DNA of 64,000 nt from an uncultured Draconibacterium sp. (GTDB lineage Bacteria; Bacteroidota; Bacteroidia; Bacteroidales; Prolixibacteraceae). Both the position numbers and the translations under genes were made by a program. Of the stretch, positions 1 through 8,824 are shown in pieces. The DNA is taken from the NCBI RefSeq assembly GCF_963677565.1, contig NZ_OY781981.1, positions 3,402,001 to 3,466,000 on the forward strand, given 5' to 3'. Below the pieces are notes generated by a model that worked only from the letters and a program-made list of their open reading frames with translations, was not told the DNA's origin and searched no databases. The stretch's first letter is position 1; each line of letters opens with the position of its first letter.

Positions 1-2
1 TG

Positions 3-500
3 ATCGACGACGGATATACGAATTCAGATAAATTATTCGCGATGGGCGGTAGTGCCGGCGGGCTGTTAATGGGAGCCTGCATCAATCTTCGTCCCGAGTT
101 GTACAAAGGTGTTATTGCCGCAGTACCGTTTGTTGATGTAGTTACTACCATGCTCGACGAAACTATTCCGCTTACTACAAGCGAATTCGACGAATGGGGA
201 AATCCAAAAATTGAGAAATATTATTACTATATGCTTTCGTATTCACCATACGACAATGTAGAAGCCAAAGATTACCCGGCATTGCTGGTTACTACCGGAC
301 TGCACGACTCGCAGGTTCAGTATTGGGAACCTGCCAAATGGGTGGCCAAGTTGCGCGAATTGAAAACTGATGATAATCCGTTGTTATTCCATATTAATAT
401 GGATTACGGCCACGGAGGTGCCTCCGGACGTTTTGAATGGATAAAAGAAACCGCATTGGAATATGCGTTTATATTTGACCAGATAGGTATTGCAGAATAA
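3..500 (+). CDS. Oligopeptidase B / prolyl oligopeptidase family, C-terminal part (5' end outside window)
   Basis: This is the end of a serine peptidase of family S9 that cleaves short peptides, typically after basic residues when the protein is oligopeptidase B. The frame is open from the left edge. The nucleophile motif GGSAGG lies directly after the Met codon at 42, so the catalytic Ser codon is at 51. The other triad members are visible as Asp in TGLHDS and His in DYGHGG, in the usual order and spacing. The sequence after GGSAGGLLMG resembles oligopeptidase B more than classical prolyl oligopeptidase. The N-terminal propeller lies outside the window, so export and exact specificity cannot be judged. 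A strong terminator follows the stop. Confidence 0.9.
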   Translation: MDDGYTNSDKLFAMGGSAGGLLMGACINLRPELYKGVIAAVPFVDVVTTMLDETIPLTTSEFDEWGNPKIEKYYYYMLSYSPYDNVEAKDYPALLVTTGLHDSQVQYWEPAKWVAKLRELKTDDNPLLFHINMDYGHGGASGRFEWIKETALEYAFIFDQIGIAE

Positions 501-509
501 AATAATCGA

Positions 510-538
510 AGGCTACTTTTTAAGTAGCCTTTTTTTTT
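510..538 (+). terminator. Rho-independent terminator after the oligopeptidase gene
   Basis: A perfect 9-bp stem (AGGCTACTT / AAGTAGCCT) with a 3-nt loop is followed at once by eight T residues. It lies 10 nt after the stop. The rest of the gap up to 854 holds no gene that I can recognise. Confidence 0.9.
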
Positions 539-795
539 GCAGAATAATACAGTAAAAATTTTCTGGTATTTATATGAAGAGATTGGCAAGCTCCAAATTA
601 TGGTTATATTTGTGAGTCGTGTTCGTTCACGGTGCATAAACCAACAGTGATCTAATAAATAGAAGAGGTGTAAAAGAATTGCTTTTGCATTTGTTCTTTC
701 TGGTTTTATAATCAGTTTTATTAGTTAGTGCCAAAAGTAAATTGAATAGTGACAATTAATTGGGAGTAATAGTTGCTTTCTTTTTAAGTTACAAG

Positions 796-822
796 TTGGT
801 TTAAACTGAACTGATAATTTTG
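796..822 (+). promoter_or_regulatory. Putative Bacteroidota sigma-A promoter for the sugar-conversion cluster
   Basis: TAATTTTG at 815-822 matches the Bacteroidota -7 consensus TAnnTTTG exactly. A TTG at 796-798 lies 16 nt upstream, slightly closer than the usual 17-20. It would give a leader of about 25 nt before the ATG at 855. It is the only perfect -7 match I found in this gap. Confidence 0.5.
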
Positions 823-854
823 TACTACAATAAACAATTAGAATACTACTACTT

Positions 855-1694
855 ATGACTAACAGAAGAAATTTTCTTAAAGCCGCCGGACTGGGAGTTG
901 CTGCTTCGGCAATTCCGGTTTTTACCCAGGCTGCAGTGTTGCCTTCAAACAGTAAAAAAACAACATTCAAATTCGATTTTGGAGTTGCATCCTATTCATT
1001 GCGCGAGTTTGATACTGAAACAGCACTGGATATGGTGTTGCGTTGCGGAGTAAATCGTGTAACATTTAAAAGTATGCACTTGCCGCTCGATTCGGATAAA
1101 GCAGCCATTGATACAACGCTTGCTTTGTGCAACGAAAAAGGAGTAACACTTTATGGCGGTGGCGTGGTTTATATGCGCTCGAAAGAAGATGTTGACCAGG
1201 CTTTTGAATATGCCAAAATGTCTAAAATGGATATGATTGTCGGTGTTCCTAACCACGAGTTGCTCGAGTATGTAGAAGGAAAAGTTAAAGAATACGACAT
1301 AAAGCTGGCCATTCATAATCATGGCCCGGGCGATAAACTTTACCCAAGTGCCGAAAGTGCATATGTAAAAATTAAAGATATGGATGCGCGAATGGGTTTG
1401 TGTATCGATATTGGGCACACAAAACGTATTGGTCGCGATCCGGAACAGGATGTGAAAGACTTTTTCGACCGCGTTTTTGATATTCATATTAAAGACGTAA
1501 CCAAGGCAGAACATGATGGCACAACCTGCACCATCGGACATGGAGTGATCGATTTCGTTTCTTTCCTGAAAGCCGTTATAAAGTTGGATTATAATGGAAC
1601 TTTAGCTTTGGAATACGAACCGGAAGGAAAGGATCCACTACCGGCTATGATGGAAAGTTTTGGCTACATAAGAGGTATTTTAGCAACGATGTAA
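855..1694 (+). CDS. Sugar phosphate isomerase/epimerase-like TIM-barrel protein, Tat-exported
   Basis: The 279-aa protein begins with a twin-arginine signal (NRRNFLKAAGLGVAASA), so it is probably folded in the cytoplasm and exported. The rest fits the AP-endonuclease family 2 / xylose-isomerase-like TIM barrel. Likely metal-ligand regions are LAIHNHGPG, LCIDIGHT, DIHIKDV and LALEYEP near the C terminus. Such proteins isomerise or epimerise sugars or keto-sugars. The gene is followed after 17 nt by a Tat-exported Gfo/Idh/MocA oxidoreductase with a near-identical start (MTNRR.FLK), so the two probably act on the same periplasmic sugar intermediate. The substrate cannot be read from the sequence. 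Confidence 0.85.
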   Translation: MTNRRNFLKAAGLGVAASAIPVFTQAAVLPSNSKKTTFKFDFGVASYSLREFDTETALDMVLRCGVNRVTFKSMHLPLDSDKAAIDTTLALCNEKGVTLYGGGVVYMRSKEDVDQAFEYAKMSKMDMIVGVPNHELLEYVEGKVKEYDIKLAIHNHGPGDKLYPSAESAYVKIKDMDARMGLCIDIGHTKRIGRDPEQDVKDFFDRVFDIHIKDVTKAEHDGTTCTIGHGVIDFVSFLKAVIKLDYNGTLALEYEPEGKDPLPAMMESFGYIRGILATM

Positions 1695-1711
1695 ACTAAT
1701 AAAAACACAAT

Positions 1712-3055
1712 ATGACTAACAGAAGAGATTTTTTAAAAAAGGTGTCGGCAGGTGCAGCCGGTGTTGCAGTTGGAGGAACTGCCATGGGCATGTCGGCAAA
1801 AAGCTACAGCAAAATTTTGGGTGCCAACGATAAACTGAATGTCGCCATTATGGGACTTGGCCGTCGATTGGGTGCTTATTACGCACCGATTGCTGAGAAA
1901 GAGAGTAATGTAGAGCTAAAATACCTGTGCGATGTAATGGAGCATCAACGTAAACGTGCGGCCGAAAATTTTTCAAAGCACATTGATTATAAGCCGAAGC
2001 TTGAGAACGATTTCAGGAAGATTTTGGATGATAAGGATGTGGATTGTATTATCAACGCCACTCCCGACCACTGGCACACTCCCGGATCGGTAATGGCAAT
2101 GCAGGCCGGAAAACACGTTTATGTTGAAAAGCCCTGTAGCCATAATATGTATGAAAATGAAATGATCGTAAAAGCGGCCGAAAAATACAATAAGGTCGTT
2201 CAAATGGGTAACCAGCAACGTTCATCAGGTCATACCATCGAGATCATCAAAGAAATTCATAACGGAATAATTGGGGTTCCGTATCGTGCGGTAGCATTTT
2301 ATCTGAACCAAAGAGGTGAAGTGCCTGTACAGAAAAAAGCAGCGGTGCCAACTGGTCTGGACTGGGAAATCTGGCAGGGACCTGCTGTTCATCGTGAATA
2401 TACCGAAGAAACCTGGGATTACAACTGGCACTGGTACGGTTGGAATTACGGAACCGGAGAGACAGGAAATAATGCCACACACGAATTGGATGTAGCTCGC
2501 TGGGCATTACAGGTTGGTTTGCCAAATAATGTGCATGTAGAGGCCGGGAAACGTCATTTTTTCAATGATGGCTGGGAAATGTACGATACTATGGATGCAA
2601 CTTTCCTTTTTGGTGGCGACAAAGTAATTAAGTGGGATGGTCGCAGCCGTTCCGGTCAGGATACCTATGGATTAGGTGGCCGCGGAACAATTATTTTTGG
2701 TAGCGAGGGAACTGTTTTTGTAGATCGGGGAAAATACATTTTGTACGACCGCGGTGGCAAAATTATTAAAGATAGTGTGTCTGCATCGCAGGAAGCCGGA
2801 ACTGCACTGGGTGGCGGTGGCGATATGTCGACCAAACATGTACAAAACTGGTTCAACGGAATTCGTGGTGTTGGCCAGTTGAATTCGCACATTATGGAAG
2901 GTGCAATCAGTCAGACAATGGTACACTATTCAAACGTGGCCTATAGAATTGGTCATGGTTTTGATATTGATGATAAAACAGGAATTATGTTCGACCGCGA
3001 CGCCATGAAACTATGGGGCCGGGAGTACGATCCAAATTGGGAGCCAAAACTTTAA
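1712..3055 (+). CDS. Gfo/Idh/MocA family oxidoreductase, Tat-exported
   Basis: The 447-aa NAD(P)-dependent sugar or cyclitol dehydrogenase family member starts with a Tat signal (NRRDFLKKVSAGAAG). A Rossmann domain begins near LNVAIMGLG. The family motif EKP is present in HVYVEKPCSH, followed by the alpha/beta substrate domain, where WHWYGWNYGTGETGNNATHE carries the usual catalytic-site His/Asp region. Enzymes of this exported type often perform oxidation and reduction steps on bound cofactor in glycoside or sugar breakdown. It is cotranscribed with the epimerase-like gene (17-nt gap) and ends at a strong terminator. A paralogue lies at 5126-6439. Confidence 0.9.
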   Translation: MTNRRDFLKKVSAGAAGVAVGGTAMGMSAKSYSKILGANDKLNVAIMGLGRRLGAYYAPIAEKESNVELKYLCDVMEHQRKRAAENFSKHIDYKPKLENDFRKILDDKDVDCIINATPDHWHTPGSVMAMQAGKHVYVEKPCSHNMYENEMIVKAAEKYNKVVQMGNQQRSSGHTIEIIKEIHNGIIGVPYRAVAFYLNQRGEVPVQKKAAVPTGLDWEIWQGPAVHREYTEETWDYNWHWYGWNYGTGETGNNATHELDVARWALQVGLPNNVHVEAGKRHFFNDGWEMYDTMDATFLFGGDKVIKWDGRSRSGQDTYGLGGRGTIIFGSEGTVFVDRGKYILYDRGGKIIKDSVSASQEAGTALGGGGDMSTKHVQNWFNGIRGVGQLNSHIMEGAISQTMVHYSNVAYRIGHGFDIDDKTGIMFDRDAMKLWGREYDPNWEPKL

Positions 3056-3071
3056 CTGGTTTCAATGATAT

Positions 3072-3099
3072 AAAAAGCAGGGTAATCCCTGCTTTTTTT
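3072..3099 (+). terminator. Rho-independent terminator
   Basis: A 7-bp stem (AGCAGGG / CCCTGCT) with a TAAT loop is flanked by an A run upstream and seven T residues downstream. It lies about 17 nt after the oxidoreductase stop. Confidence 0.9.
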
Positions 3100-3228
3100 G
3101 TGCCTTATAATTTACGGAGAAGGAATATAAATTAACCATCGTTCTGTATTTGTCGGTAACGAAGCCATTAAAATCTCATCTACTTTTTTAATTTTACCTT
3201 TCCTACAAGAAACCATAAAACTAAGAGA

Positions 3229-4149
3229 ATGACGGAAGCTTCTGTTTTTAGCGATACATTTCTGGCCTTTGGCAGTCATTGCGACGTAGTTCTACCAAAT
3301 TTAGAGGCCGATCATGCTAAAAAAATATTTCAACAAATTAAAGCAGAAATTGAGCAGTTGGAAAGTAATATCAGCAGGTTTAGTCTGTTGTCAGATATTC
3401 ACGAAATCAATCAAGTCGGTAAAGATAAATGGGTAGATGTTCCCGGTGAGTTATGGGAGATTCTTACTATTGCAAAGGATTTTCATGAAATGAGCCAGGG
3501 AGCTTTTGATGTTACCATGTTTCCATTGCAATCGCTTTGGGTTGAAAAGGAAAATCCTGAAGCCAAAGAGCTCAACGAAACAGAACAGAAATGTGGTTTT
3601 GAAAAAATTGAATTCGATACGGATAATAAGAGAATTCGATTTTTGAAGGACGGACTGGAACTTGATTTTGGTGCCATTGAAAAGGGATTTGCCCTGGATT
3701 TGATTAAACCACTTTTAATTGATCTTGGTCTGAATGATGCCATCGTAAGTTTCGAGGAAGATGTTGTTTTGGCACTTGGAAATCACCCTGCCGGAACTGC
3801 ATGGCCAATAGGAATCCGAAATCTGGAGAATCCGAACGATTTTTTACATGTTTTCGAAGTGTCGGGTCAAACGGTATATACATCCGGAACGGTATTTATA
3901 CGCGATGATGGAGAAGGCATGAAAGAGCGGAAAATTATCAGTCCGGAAAGTGGAATGCCGCTTGAAGGAAAGCGAACTGTTTCTGTAAAAGCCGACTCCG
4001 CAACCATGGGGGCCTTTATTGCAAATATTTGGTTAATACTTCCTGAAAATGACAAGGCGATTATTGCCGACCAGCTGCAAAATATCGAAATCCTTGAAGT
4101 GGAATACCTGGACGACGACATTAAAACAAAAATCTCATTAATAAATTAG
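3229..4149 (+). CDS. ApbE-like FAD:protein FMN transferase, without visible export signal
   Basis: ApbE proteins transfer FMN from FAD to Thr/Ser of target flavoproteins. This 306-aa protein shows the family landmarks in order: GAFDVTMFPL (residues 91-100, usual GAFDPTVGPL) and LDFGAIEKGFALD (about 145-157, usual LGGIAKGYAVD). The late motif around SVKADSATMGA differs from the usual SADADALSTA region, where a metal ligand normally lies. Most bacterial ApbE proteins are lipoproteins or periplasmic, but this N terminus (MTEASVFSDTFLAFG) has no hydrophobic signal. The stop codon overlaps a perfect AGGAGG that serves the next gene, so the two are tightly coupled. It may be a diverged paralogue with another role. 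Confidence 0.75.
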   Translation: MTEASVFSDTFLAFGSHCDVVLPNLEADHAKKIFQQIKAEIEQLESNISRFSLLSDIHEINQVGKDKWVDVPGELWEILTIAKDFHEMSQGAFDVTMFPLQSLWVEKENPEAKELNETEQKCGFEKIEFDTDNKRIRFLKDGLELDFGAIEKGFALDLIKPLLIDLGLNDAIVSFEEDVVLALGNHPAGTAWPIGIRNLENPNDFLHVFEVSGQTVYTSGTVFIRDDGEGMKERKIISPESGMPLEGKRTVSVKADSATMGAFIANIWLILPENDKAIIADQLQNIEILEVEYLDDDIKTKISLIN

Positions 4150-4153
4150 GAGG
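4148..4153 (+). promoter_or_regulatory. Strong Shine-Dalgarno overlapping a stop codon
   Basis: AGGAGG lies 7 nt before the ATG at 4161 and overlaps the TAG stop of the ApbE-like gene (4147-4149). Bacteroidota genes usually lack a strong SD, so this site both supports the chosen start and points to translational coupling. Confidence 0.7.
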
Positions 4154-4160
4154 CACAGCT

Positions 4161-5081
4161 ATGATAAGATCCTTTATTATATTATTGTTCGTGACTTTGA
4201 TTTGTAGTGATTTTGTAAGTGCTCAGTTAACAATGAAAAAGCACGACGAAGGCATTCAGATTGTGGATGGCAACTCAAATGTCTTGTTGTTTCATATAAA
4301 ACCATCGAGTATCGACGGAGAATATGAGCGCTGTAATTATATACATCCGTTATATGGAATTGATGGTGAAATTTTAACTGAAGATTTTCCTGCTGATCAT
4401 CCGCATCACCGGGGAGTATTTTGGGCATGGCCGCAAATATGGATTGGTAATGAGCGCATTGGCGATCCTTGGTTGTTGAAAGATTTCAAGCAGGAAGTTA
4501 CCGAGATCGAATTCATGAAAGATCCGGATAAAACGGTTTGGATAAAAAGTGAAGCACTTTGGTCGTCGGATAACTGGAAGAAAGAAGGACGCGTGAAACC
4601 ATATATTCAGGAAAATGTCTCCATTCATGTGCACGAAAGTAAAATGAAATATCGTAAGATTGATTTTGAGATCAGTTTACTGGCATTGGAAGAAAACCTG
4701 CGAATTGGGGGCGTAGATAATGAAAAAGAATACGGTGGCTTTTCTGTTCGTTTGAAATTACCTGAAGATGTAAAGTTCTCGGGTAAAAACGGAAGTGTTG
4801 AGCCAACGGACAATCCATTGGAATCACCCGGTTTTATAAATATATCAGGTGCAATGGGAAAAGGAGACTCAAATGGAGGAGTAGTAATTCTTGATGGTAA
4901 AGATAATCCGGGATATCCACAAAAGTGGATTCTGCGGGAAAAAAGCAGTATGCAAAATGCGGTGTATCCGGGAACCGATCCTGTTCCGCTTTCTACAACA
5001 GAACCATTGGTACTAAAATATTCGCTGATTGTCTATTCCGGAAAAATGAATTCAAAAAAGATTTCAAAATTGTTTGAATAA
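4161..5081 (+). CDS. DUF6807 (PmoA-like) family secreted protein
   Basis: The 306-aa protein has a signal peptide (hydrophobic residues 3-20, then SAQ). The core resembles the DUF6807 family, often annotated as PmoA-like, with the conserved early block GEILTEDFPADHPHHRGVFWAW and a carbohydrate-binding-like beta fold. It is not a methane monooxygenase subunit. In Bacteroidota and Planctomycetes these genes commonly sit beside Gfo/Idh/MocA oxidoreductases and xylose-isomerase-like proteins, as here, which suggests a role in extracytoplasmic sugar breakdown. The biochemical activity is not established. It is coupled to the gene upstream and lies 44 nt from the next oxidoreductase. Confidence 0.75.
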   Translation: MIRSFIILLFVTLICSDFVSAQLTMKKHDEGIQIVDGNSNVLLFHIKPSSIDGEYERCNYIHPLYGIDGEILTEDFPADHPHHRGVFWAWPQIWIGNERIGDPWLLKDFKQEVTEIEFMKDPDKTVWIKSEALWSSDNWKKEGRVKPYIQENVSIHVHESKMKYRKIDFEISLLALEENLRIGGVDNEKEYGGFSVRLKLPEDVKFSGKNGSVEPTDNPLESPGFINISGAMGKGDSNGGVVILDGKDNPGYPQKWILREKSSMQNAVYPGTDPVPLSTTEPLVLKYSLIVYSGKMNSKKISKLFE

Positions 5082-5125
5082 TATACAACCTAAGCACCTG
5101 TCAACTACCTAAAAATGATTTTATA

Positions 5126-6439
5126 ATGAAAACTGATAGAAGAGGATTTATCAAAAACTCGGCAATTACAGCAACAGCTTTAGGAGTTGCTCCGGGATTA
5201 TTAAATGCCTGTGCTTCGCCTGCAGAGCAAATAAATGTGGCACTGATCGGATGTCGTTCGATGGGCTTTAACAACCTGCAAAGTTTTTTACGCGAAGAGA
5301 ATAATGTAGCATGTGTTGCACTTTGCGATGTAGACAGTAAAGTATTGGAAAGCCGGGCTGCCGAAGTTGAAAAAATGACCGGCAAACGTCCGCTTACGTA
5401 CAAAGATTTCAGGGATGTCCTGGACAATAAGGATGTACATGCCGTTATTATCGGCGCTCCTGATCATTGGCACGCCGTAATGATGATGATGGCGCTGGAC
5501 GTAGGAAAACACGTTTACGTGGAAAAACCAATGGGGCACAGTATTGAAGAATGTAACGCAATGGTGGCTGCACAGGCTAAACATCCTGAATTGTATTGCC
5601 AGGTAGGTATGTGGCAACGCAGCTCGAAACACTGGTTTGAAGCTTCGGAAGTAGTAAAATCAGGATTACTTGGTGATGTGCATTTGGTTAAAGCCTGGAT
5701 TTACAAGGGTTACGATACGCCTTATCCGGTAATGCCCGACACTGAAGCGCCCGAATATGTAGATTACGATATGTGGCTGGGGCCGGCGCCAAAACGGCCA
5801 TTTAATATGAACCGATTCCATTACAATTTCCGCTGGTGGTGGGATTACGCAGGCGGAGCAATGACCGACTGGGGCGTTCACCTGCTCGATTTTGCTTTAT
5901 ACGCGATGGATGCCGACATGCCCGAATCGATTTCTCCGGGCGGTGGCATATTTTATCACCAGCCGGGAGCCATTGAAACTCCCGATATTCAGCAGACCAT
6001 TTACAATTATCCAAAACATGCAATGATTTGGGAATGCGGTTTAAATCCGGGGATTGGACCTTACCAGAAAGCACATGGTGTTGCATTTGTGGGACAAAAA
6101 GGAACTTTAGTGGTTACCCGAAGTGGTTACGAAATATTACCCGATCACAGCAATGAGATAAAAGGACCGTTCTTTGAAGCCAAGGCACAGCAAGCTTACG
6201 GCGATGGGCTTGACGAGCACGTTAAAAACCTGTTGTCGTGTATTCGCGAAGGAGGCACTTTGAATGCACCTGTAGAAGTTGGAGCAAAAACCGCAATTAT
6301 TTCCGAAATGGGTAATATGGCTTACCGTGTTGGGCAGCGAATTAACTGGAATAACGATTCGCAATCGTTTAACGAAACAGCTGCCAACGACCTTATAAAA
6401 CTGAATTACAATCCAAACTGGCAATTGCCAAAAGTGTAA
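5126..6439 (+). CDS. Gfo/Idh/MocA family oxidoreductase, Tat-exported probable lipoprotein
   Basis: The 437-aa protein starts with a twin-arginine motif (DRRGFIKNSA) followed by a lipobox-like LLNAC at about residue 28, so it is probably exported folded and lipid-anchored. The Rossmann domain begins at INVALIGC and the EKP motif is in HVYVEKPMGH. The substrate domain contains RWWWDYAGGAMTDWGVH, typical of the family. It is a paralogue of the protein at 1712-3055 but clearly diverged. Two oxidoreductases, an epimerase-like TIM barrel and DUF6807 in one cluster suggest a multi-step oxidation, elimination and reduction route on a sugar outside the cytoplasm. Confidence 0.9.
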   Translation: MKTDRRGFIKNSAITATALGVAPGLLNACASPAEQINVALIGCRSMGFNNLQSFLREENNVACVALCDVDSKVLESRAAEVEKMTGKRPLTYKDFRDVLDNKDVHAVIIGAPDHWHAVMMMMALDVGKHVYVEKPMGHSIEECNAMVAAQAKHPELYCQVGMWQRSSKHWFEASEVVKSGLLGDVHLVKAWIYKGYDTPYPVMPDTEAPEYVDYDMWLGPAPKRPFNMNRFHYNFRWWWDYAGGAMTDWGVHLLDFALYAMDADMPESISPGGGIFYHQPGAIETPDIQQTIYNYPKHAMIWECGLNPGIGPYQKAHGVAFVGQKGTLVVTRSGYEILPDHSNEIKGPFFEAKAQQAYGDGLDEHVKNLLSCIREGGTLNAPVEVGAKTAIISEMGNMAYRVGQRINWNNDSQSFNETAANDLIKLNYNPNWQLPKV

Positions 6440-6491
6440 TTTTCAGTACTATAAAAAGAAACTATTTCAAAAAATACAAGAGTGAAATCAG

Positions 6492-6523
6492 AACGGGAAG
6501 TTAACAATAGCTTCCCGTTTTTT
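6492..6523 (+). terminator. Rho-independent terminator
   Basis: An 8-bp stem (ACGGGAAG / CTTCCCGT) with a 10-nt loop ends in a run of T residues. It closes the sugar-conversion cluster. Confidence 0.85.
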
Positions 6524-6566
6524 ATGAAATGTTAGCGACTATCGAATTATTCTTATTTTTAGGAAA

Positions 6567-7685
6567 ATGAAGAAGATCGTTATTGCACCCGATAAATTTA
6601 AAGGCTCGTTAACCGGTATCGAATTTTGTGATGCTGTTGAACGTGGAATCCGAAAATTTACCAACGATGTTGAAATTGTAAAACTACCGCTCGCCGATGG
6701 CGGAGATGGAACAGTTGACGCACTAAAATTCTATACCGATGGCAAATTAGTGGATTTGAAGGTTAACGATCCATTGATGAGATGGGTAACTGCGAAATAT
6801 CTTTATGCCGAAAAGGAGCAATTGGCGTTTATTGAAATGGCCGAAGCTTCTGGTATTCGGCTCTTGCAGAATAACGAATTGAATCCACTTGAAACAACTA
6901 CTTATGGTACCGGAGAGCTGATTCTGGATGCGATACAGCGAGGTGTAAAGCATATTATTTTAGGCATTGGAGGCAGCTCAACCAACGATGCCGGAATGGG
7001 AATGGCGCGAGCACTTGGATACCGGTTTTTAGATGAGCAGGGAAATGAGCTTCGTGGGGTTGGAAGAGATTTAAATTGTTTGGTTCATATTGATGATAGT
7101 GAGGTTATTACTGAACTCCGGAATATAAAATTTGAAGTGGCCTGCGATGTGGACAATCCGTTGTTTGGCATTAACGGAGCGGCTTACATTTATTCTCCTC
7201 AGAAAGGAGCAACTCCTGAAATAGTTGAAGAACTTGACCGTGGATTACAAAATTTTAGCCGGCAGGTAGAAAAACAGTTTGGGAAGAACCTGCAAAAAAT
7301 TGCCGGTGCCGGTGCTGCCGGTGGATTAGGTGCTGGCTGCATACTGTTTTTAAATGCAAGCCTGCAATCGGGAACTGACCTGGTAAAATCCATTGCCAAT
7401 TTCGATGAAGAGGTAAAAGACGCCGATTGGATTATTACCGGAGAAGGAAAATTCGATGAACAAACATTTTCAGGGAAAGTTATTAAAGGTGTGCTCGATT
7501 CGAGAACCTCGCAAGGTTTGGCTGTCTTTTGTGGAGTGAGTGAGCTTTCTGAAAAGCAATTAGAGGAACATAAAATCGATTTTATGGCAGAAATGATGGA
7601 ACAGGCATCAGATGTTGAGGATTCCATTAAAAACGCCGGAAAATACCTGGAGAAAGCAGCAGAACAATTTGCAAGACAGATCTAA
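6567..7685 (+). CDS. Glycerate kinase (GarK/GlxK family)
   Basis: Glycerate kinase phosphorylates D-glycerate to 2- or 3-phosphoglycerate. The 372-aa length and sequence fit the GarK/GlxK family: IAPDKFKGSLT at the N terminus, PLADGGDGTVDA near residue 45, a central IGGSSTNDAGMGMA, and GAGAAGGLGAG followed by DWIITGEGKFDEQT in the C-terminal half. The protein is cytoplasmic. It would feed glycerate released from sugar-acid breakdown into glycolysis, which fits the neighbouring oxidoreductase cluster, although a terminator separates them. A serine hydrolase follows after 26 nt. Confidence 0.93.
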   Translation: MKKIVIAPDKFKGSLTGIEFCDAVERGIRKFTNDVEIVKLPLADGGDGTVDALKFYTDGKLVDLKVNDPLMRWVTAKYLYAEKEQLAFIEMAEASGIRLLQNNELNPLETTTYGTGELILDAIQRGVKHIILGIGGSSTNDAGMGMARALGYRFLDEQGNELRGVGRDLNCLVHIDDSEVITELRNIKFEVACDVDNPLFGINGAAYIYSPQKGATPEIVEELDRGLQNFSRQVEKQFGKNLQKIAGAGAAGGLGAGCILFLNASLQSGTDLVKSIANFDEEVKDADWIITGEGKFDEQTFSGKVIKGVLDSRTSQGLAVFCGVSELSEKQLEEHKIDFMAEMMEQASDVEDSIKNAGKYLEKAAEQFARQI

Positions 7686-7711
7686 TATCTTCCACTTAAA
7701 AAATCGTTAAA

Positions 7712-8821
7712 ATGAAACACAAAAAGTTATTCAAAAAATCATCAATTACATTGTTTCTTTTTCTGTTTTTGTTTGGATGTTCTGATGTAGACGTGGAAGA
7801 AAAGGATGATCAGGCAATGTATTTCCCGCCAACCGGTTCCGAATACTGGGAAACAACGACTACGGAGGAACTCGGTTGGGATGAATCCATTTTGAATGAA
7901 CTGAATGAATTTTTAGAGGAGAACAATACAAGGGCTTTTCTGATCTTAAAAGATGGACGTATTGTTGTGGAACAATACTGGGGAAAGAACATACTTAATA
8001 TTTCATCTTTCGACAAGAACTCCAACTGGTATTGGGCATCGGCAGGGAAATCGCTTACTTCAGTTCTGGTTGGTATTGCCCAACAAGAAGGTTTCTTAGG
8101 CATCAATGATAAAACCTCGGACTATTTAGGAGAAGGATGGACAAGTCTTAATCAGGACAAAGAAGATTTGATAACTATCAAGCATCAGCTTACAATGACA
8201 ACCGGATTAAATCATGAGGTTAATGATTTGGATTGTACATTACCGGAGTGTTTAACATACGGCACCGATGCCGGCGAACAGTGGTTTTACCACAATGCAG
8301 CATACACCTTGTTGGAAGAGGTTGTGTCGTCAGCAGCTGAAACAGATTATAACCAGTTTACATCTGATTACATTGGAGATAAAATTGGAATGCACGGAAA
8401 CTGGATAAAAAGTGGATACAATAATGTGTACTGGAGCACACCACGTGAAGCAGCACGATTTGGGTTGCTTATTCAGAATGAAGGCAAATGGGATGGAACC
8501 ACTGTTTTAAGTGACAAGAATTATTATGATGCCATGTTGAATTCGTCGCAGGATTTGAATGCCTCTTATGGTTATTTGTGGTGGTTGAATGGAAAAAGTT
8601 CAGTAATACTTCCCGGATTTTCAGTTTCTATACCAGGGGATATGTGTCCAAATGCGCCAGGCGAGTTGGTGGCAGCAATGGGCAAAAACGGTCAGTTTAT
8701 TGAAATACTGCCAAGTCAGGGAATTGTTGTAGTTCGTATGGGAGAGGCGCCGGGTAATTCATTATTGCCGGTTCTTTTTCACAATGACATGTGGGAAATA
8801 CTTACGCGCTTAATCCAATAG
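7712..8821 (+). CDS. Beta-lactamase-fold serine hydrolase, lipoprotein
   Basis: The 369-aa protein belongs to the class C beta-lactamase / penicillin-binding-protein-like hydrolases. A lipoprotein signal ends at LFLFGCS (Cys23). The SxxK nucleophile motif is SAGK (Ser110-Lys113), the YxN motif is YHN in WFYHNAAYTL, and the third motif is probably in MGKNGQFIE. These enzymes hydrolyse esters or D-amino-acid peptides, and most are not antibiotic-resistance determinants. The gene is probably cotranscribed with glycerate kinase. It is tail to tail with the histidine kinase gene, with only 3 nt between the two stop codons. Confidence 0.85.
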   Translation: MKHKKLFKKSSITLFLFLFLFGCSDVDVEEKDDQAMYFPPTGSEYWETTTTEELGWDESILNELNEFLEENNTRAFLILKDGRIVVEQYWGKNILNISSFDKNSNWYWASAGKSLTSVLVGIAQQEGFLGINDKTSDYLGEGWTSLNQDKEDLITIKHQLTMTTGLNHEVNDLDCTLPECLTYGTDAGEQWFYHNAAYTLLEEVVSSAAETDYNQFTSDYIGDKIGMHGNWIKSGYNNVYWSTPREAARFGLLIQNEGKWDGTTVLSDKNYYDAMLNSSQDLNASYGYLWWLNGKSSVILPGFSVSIPGDMCPNAPGELVAAMGKNGQFIEILPSQGIVVVRMGEAPGNSLLPVLFHNDMWEILTRLIQ

Positions 8822-8824
8822 TTT

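Noticed and set aside
4161..5081. Methane monooxygenase subunit (PmoA) annotation
   Set aside because: The name PmoA-like for DUF6807 is historical. The protein is a soluble exported beta protein with no membrane helices.
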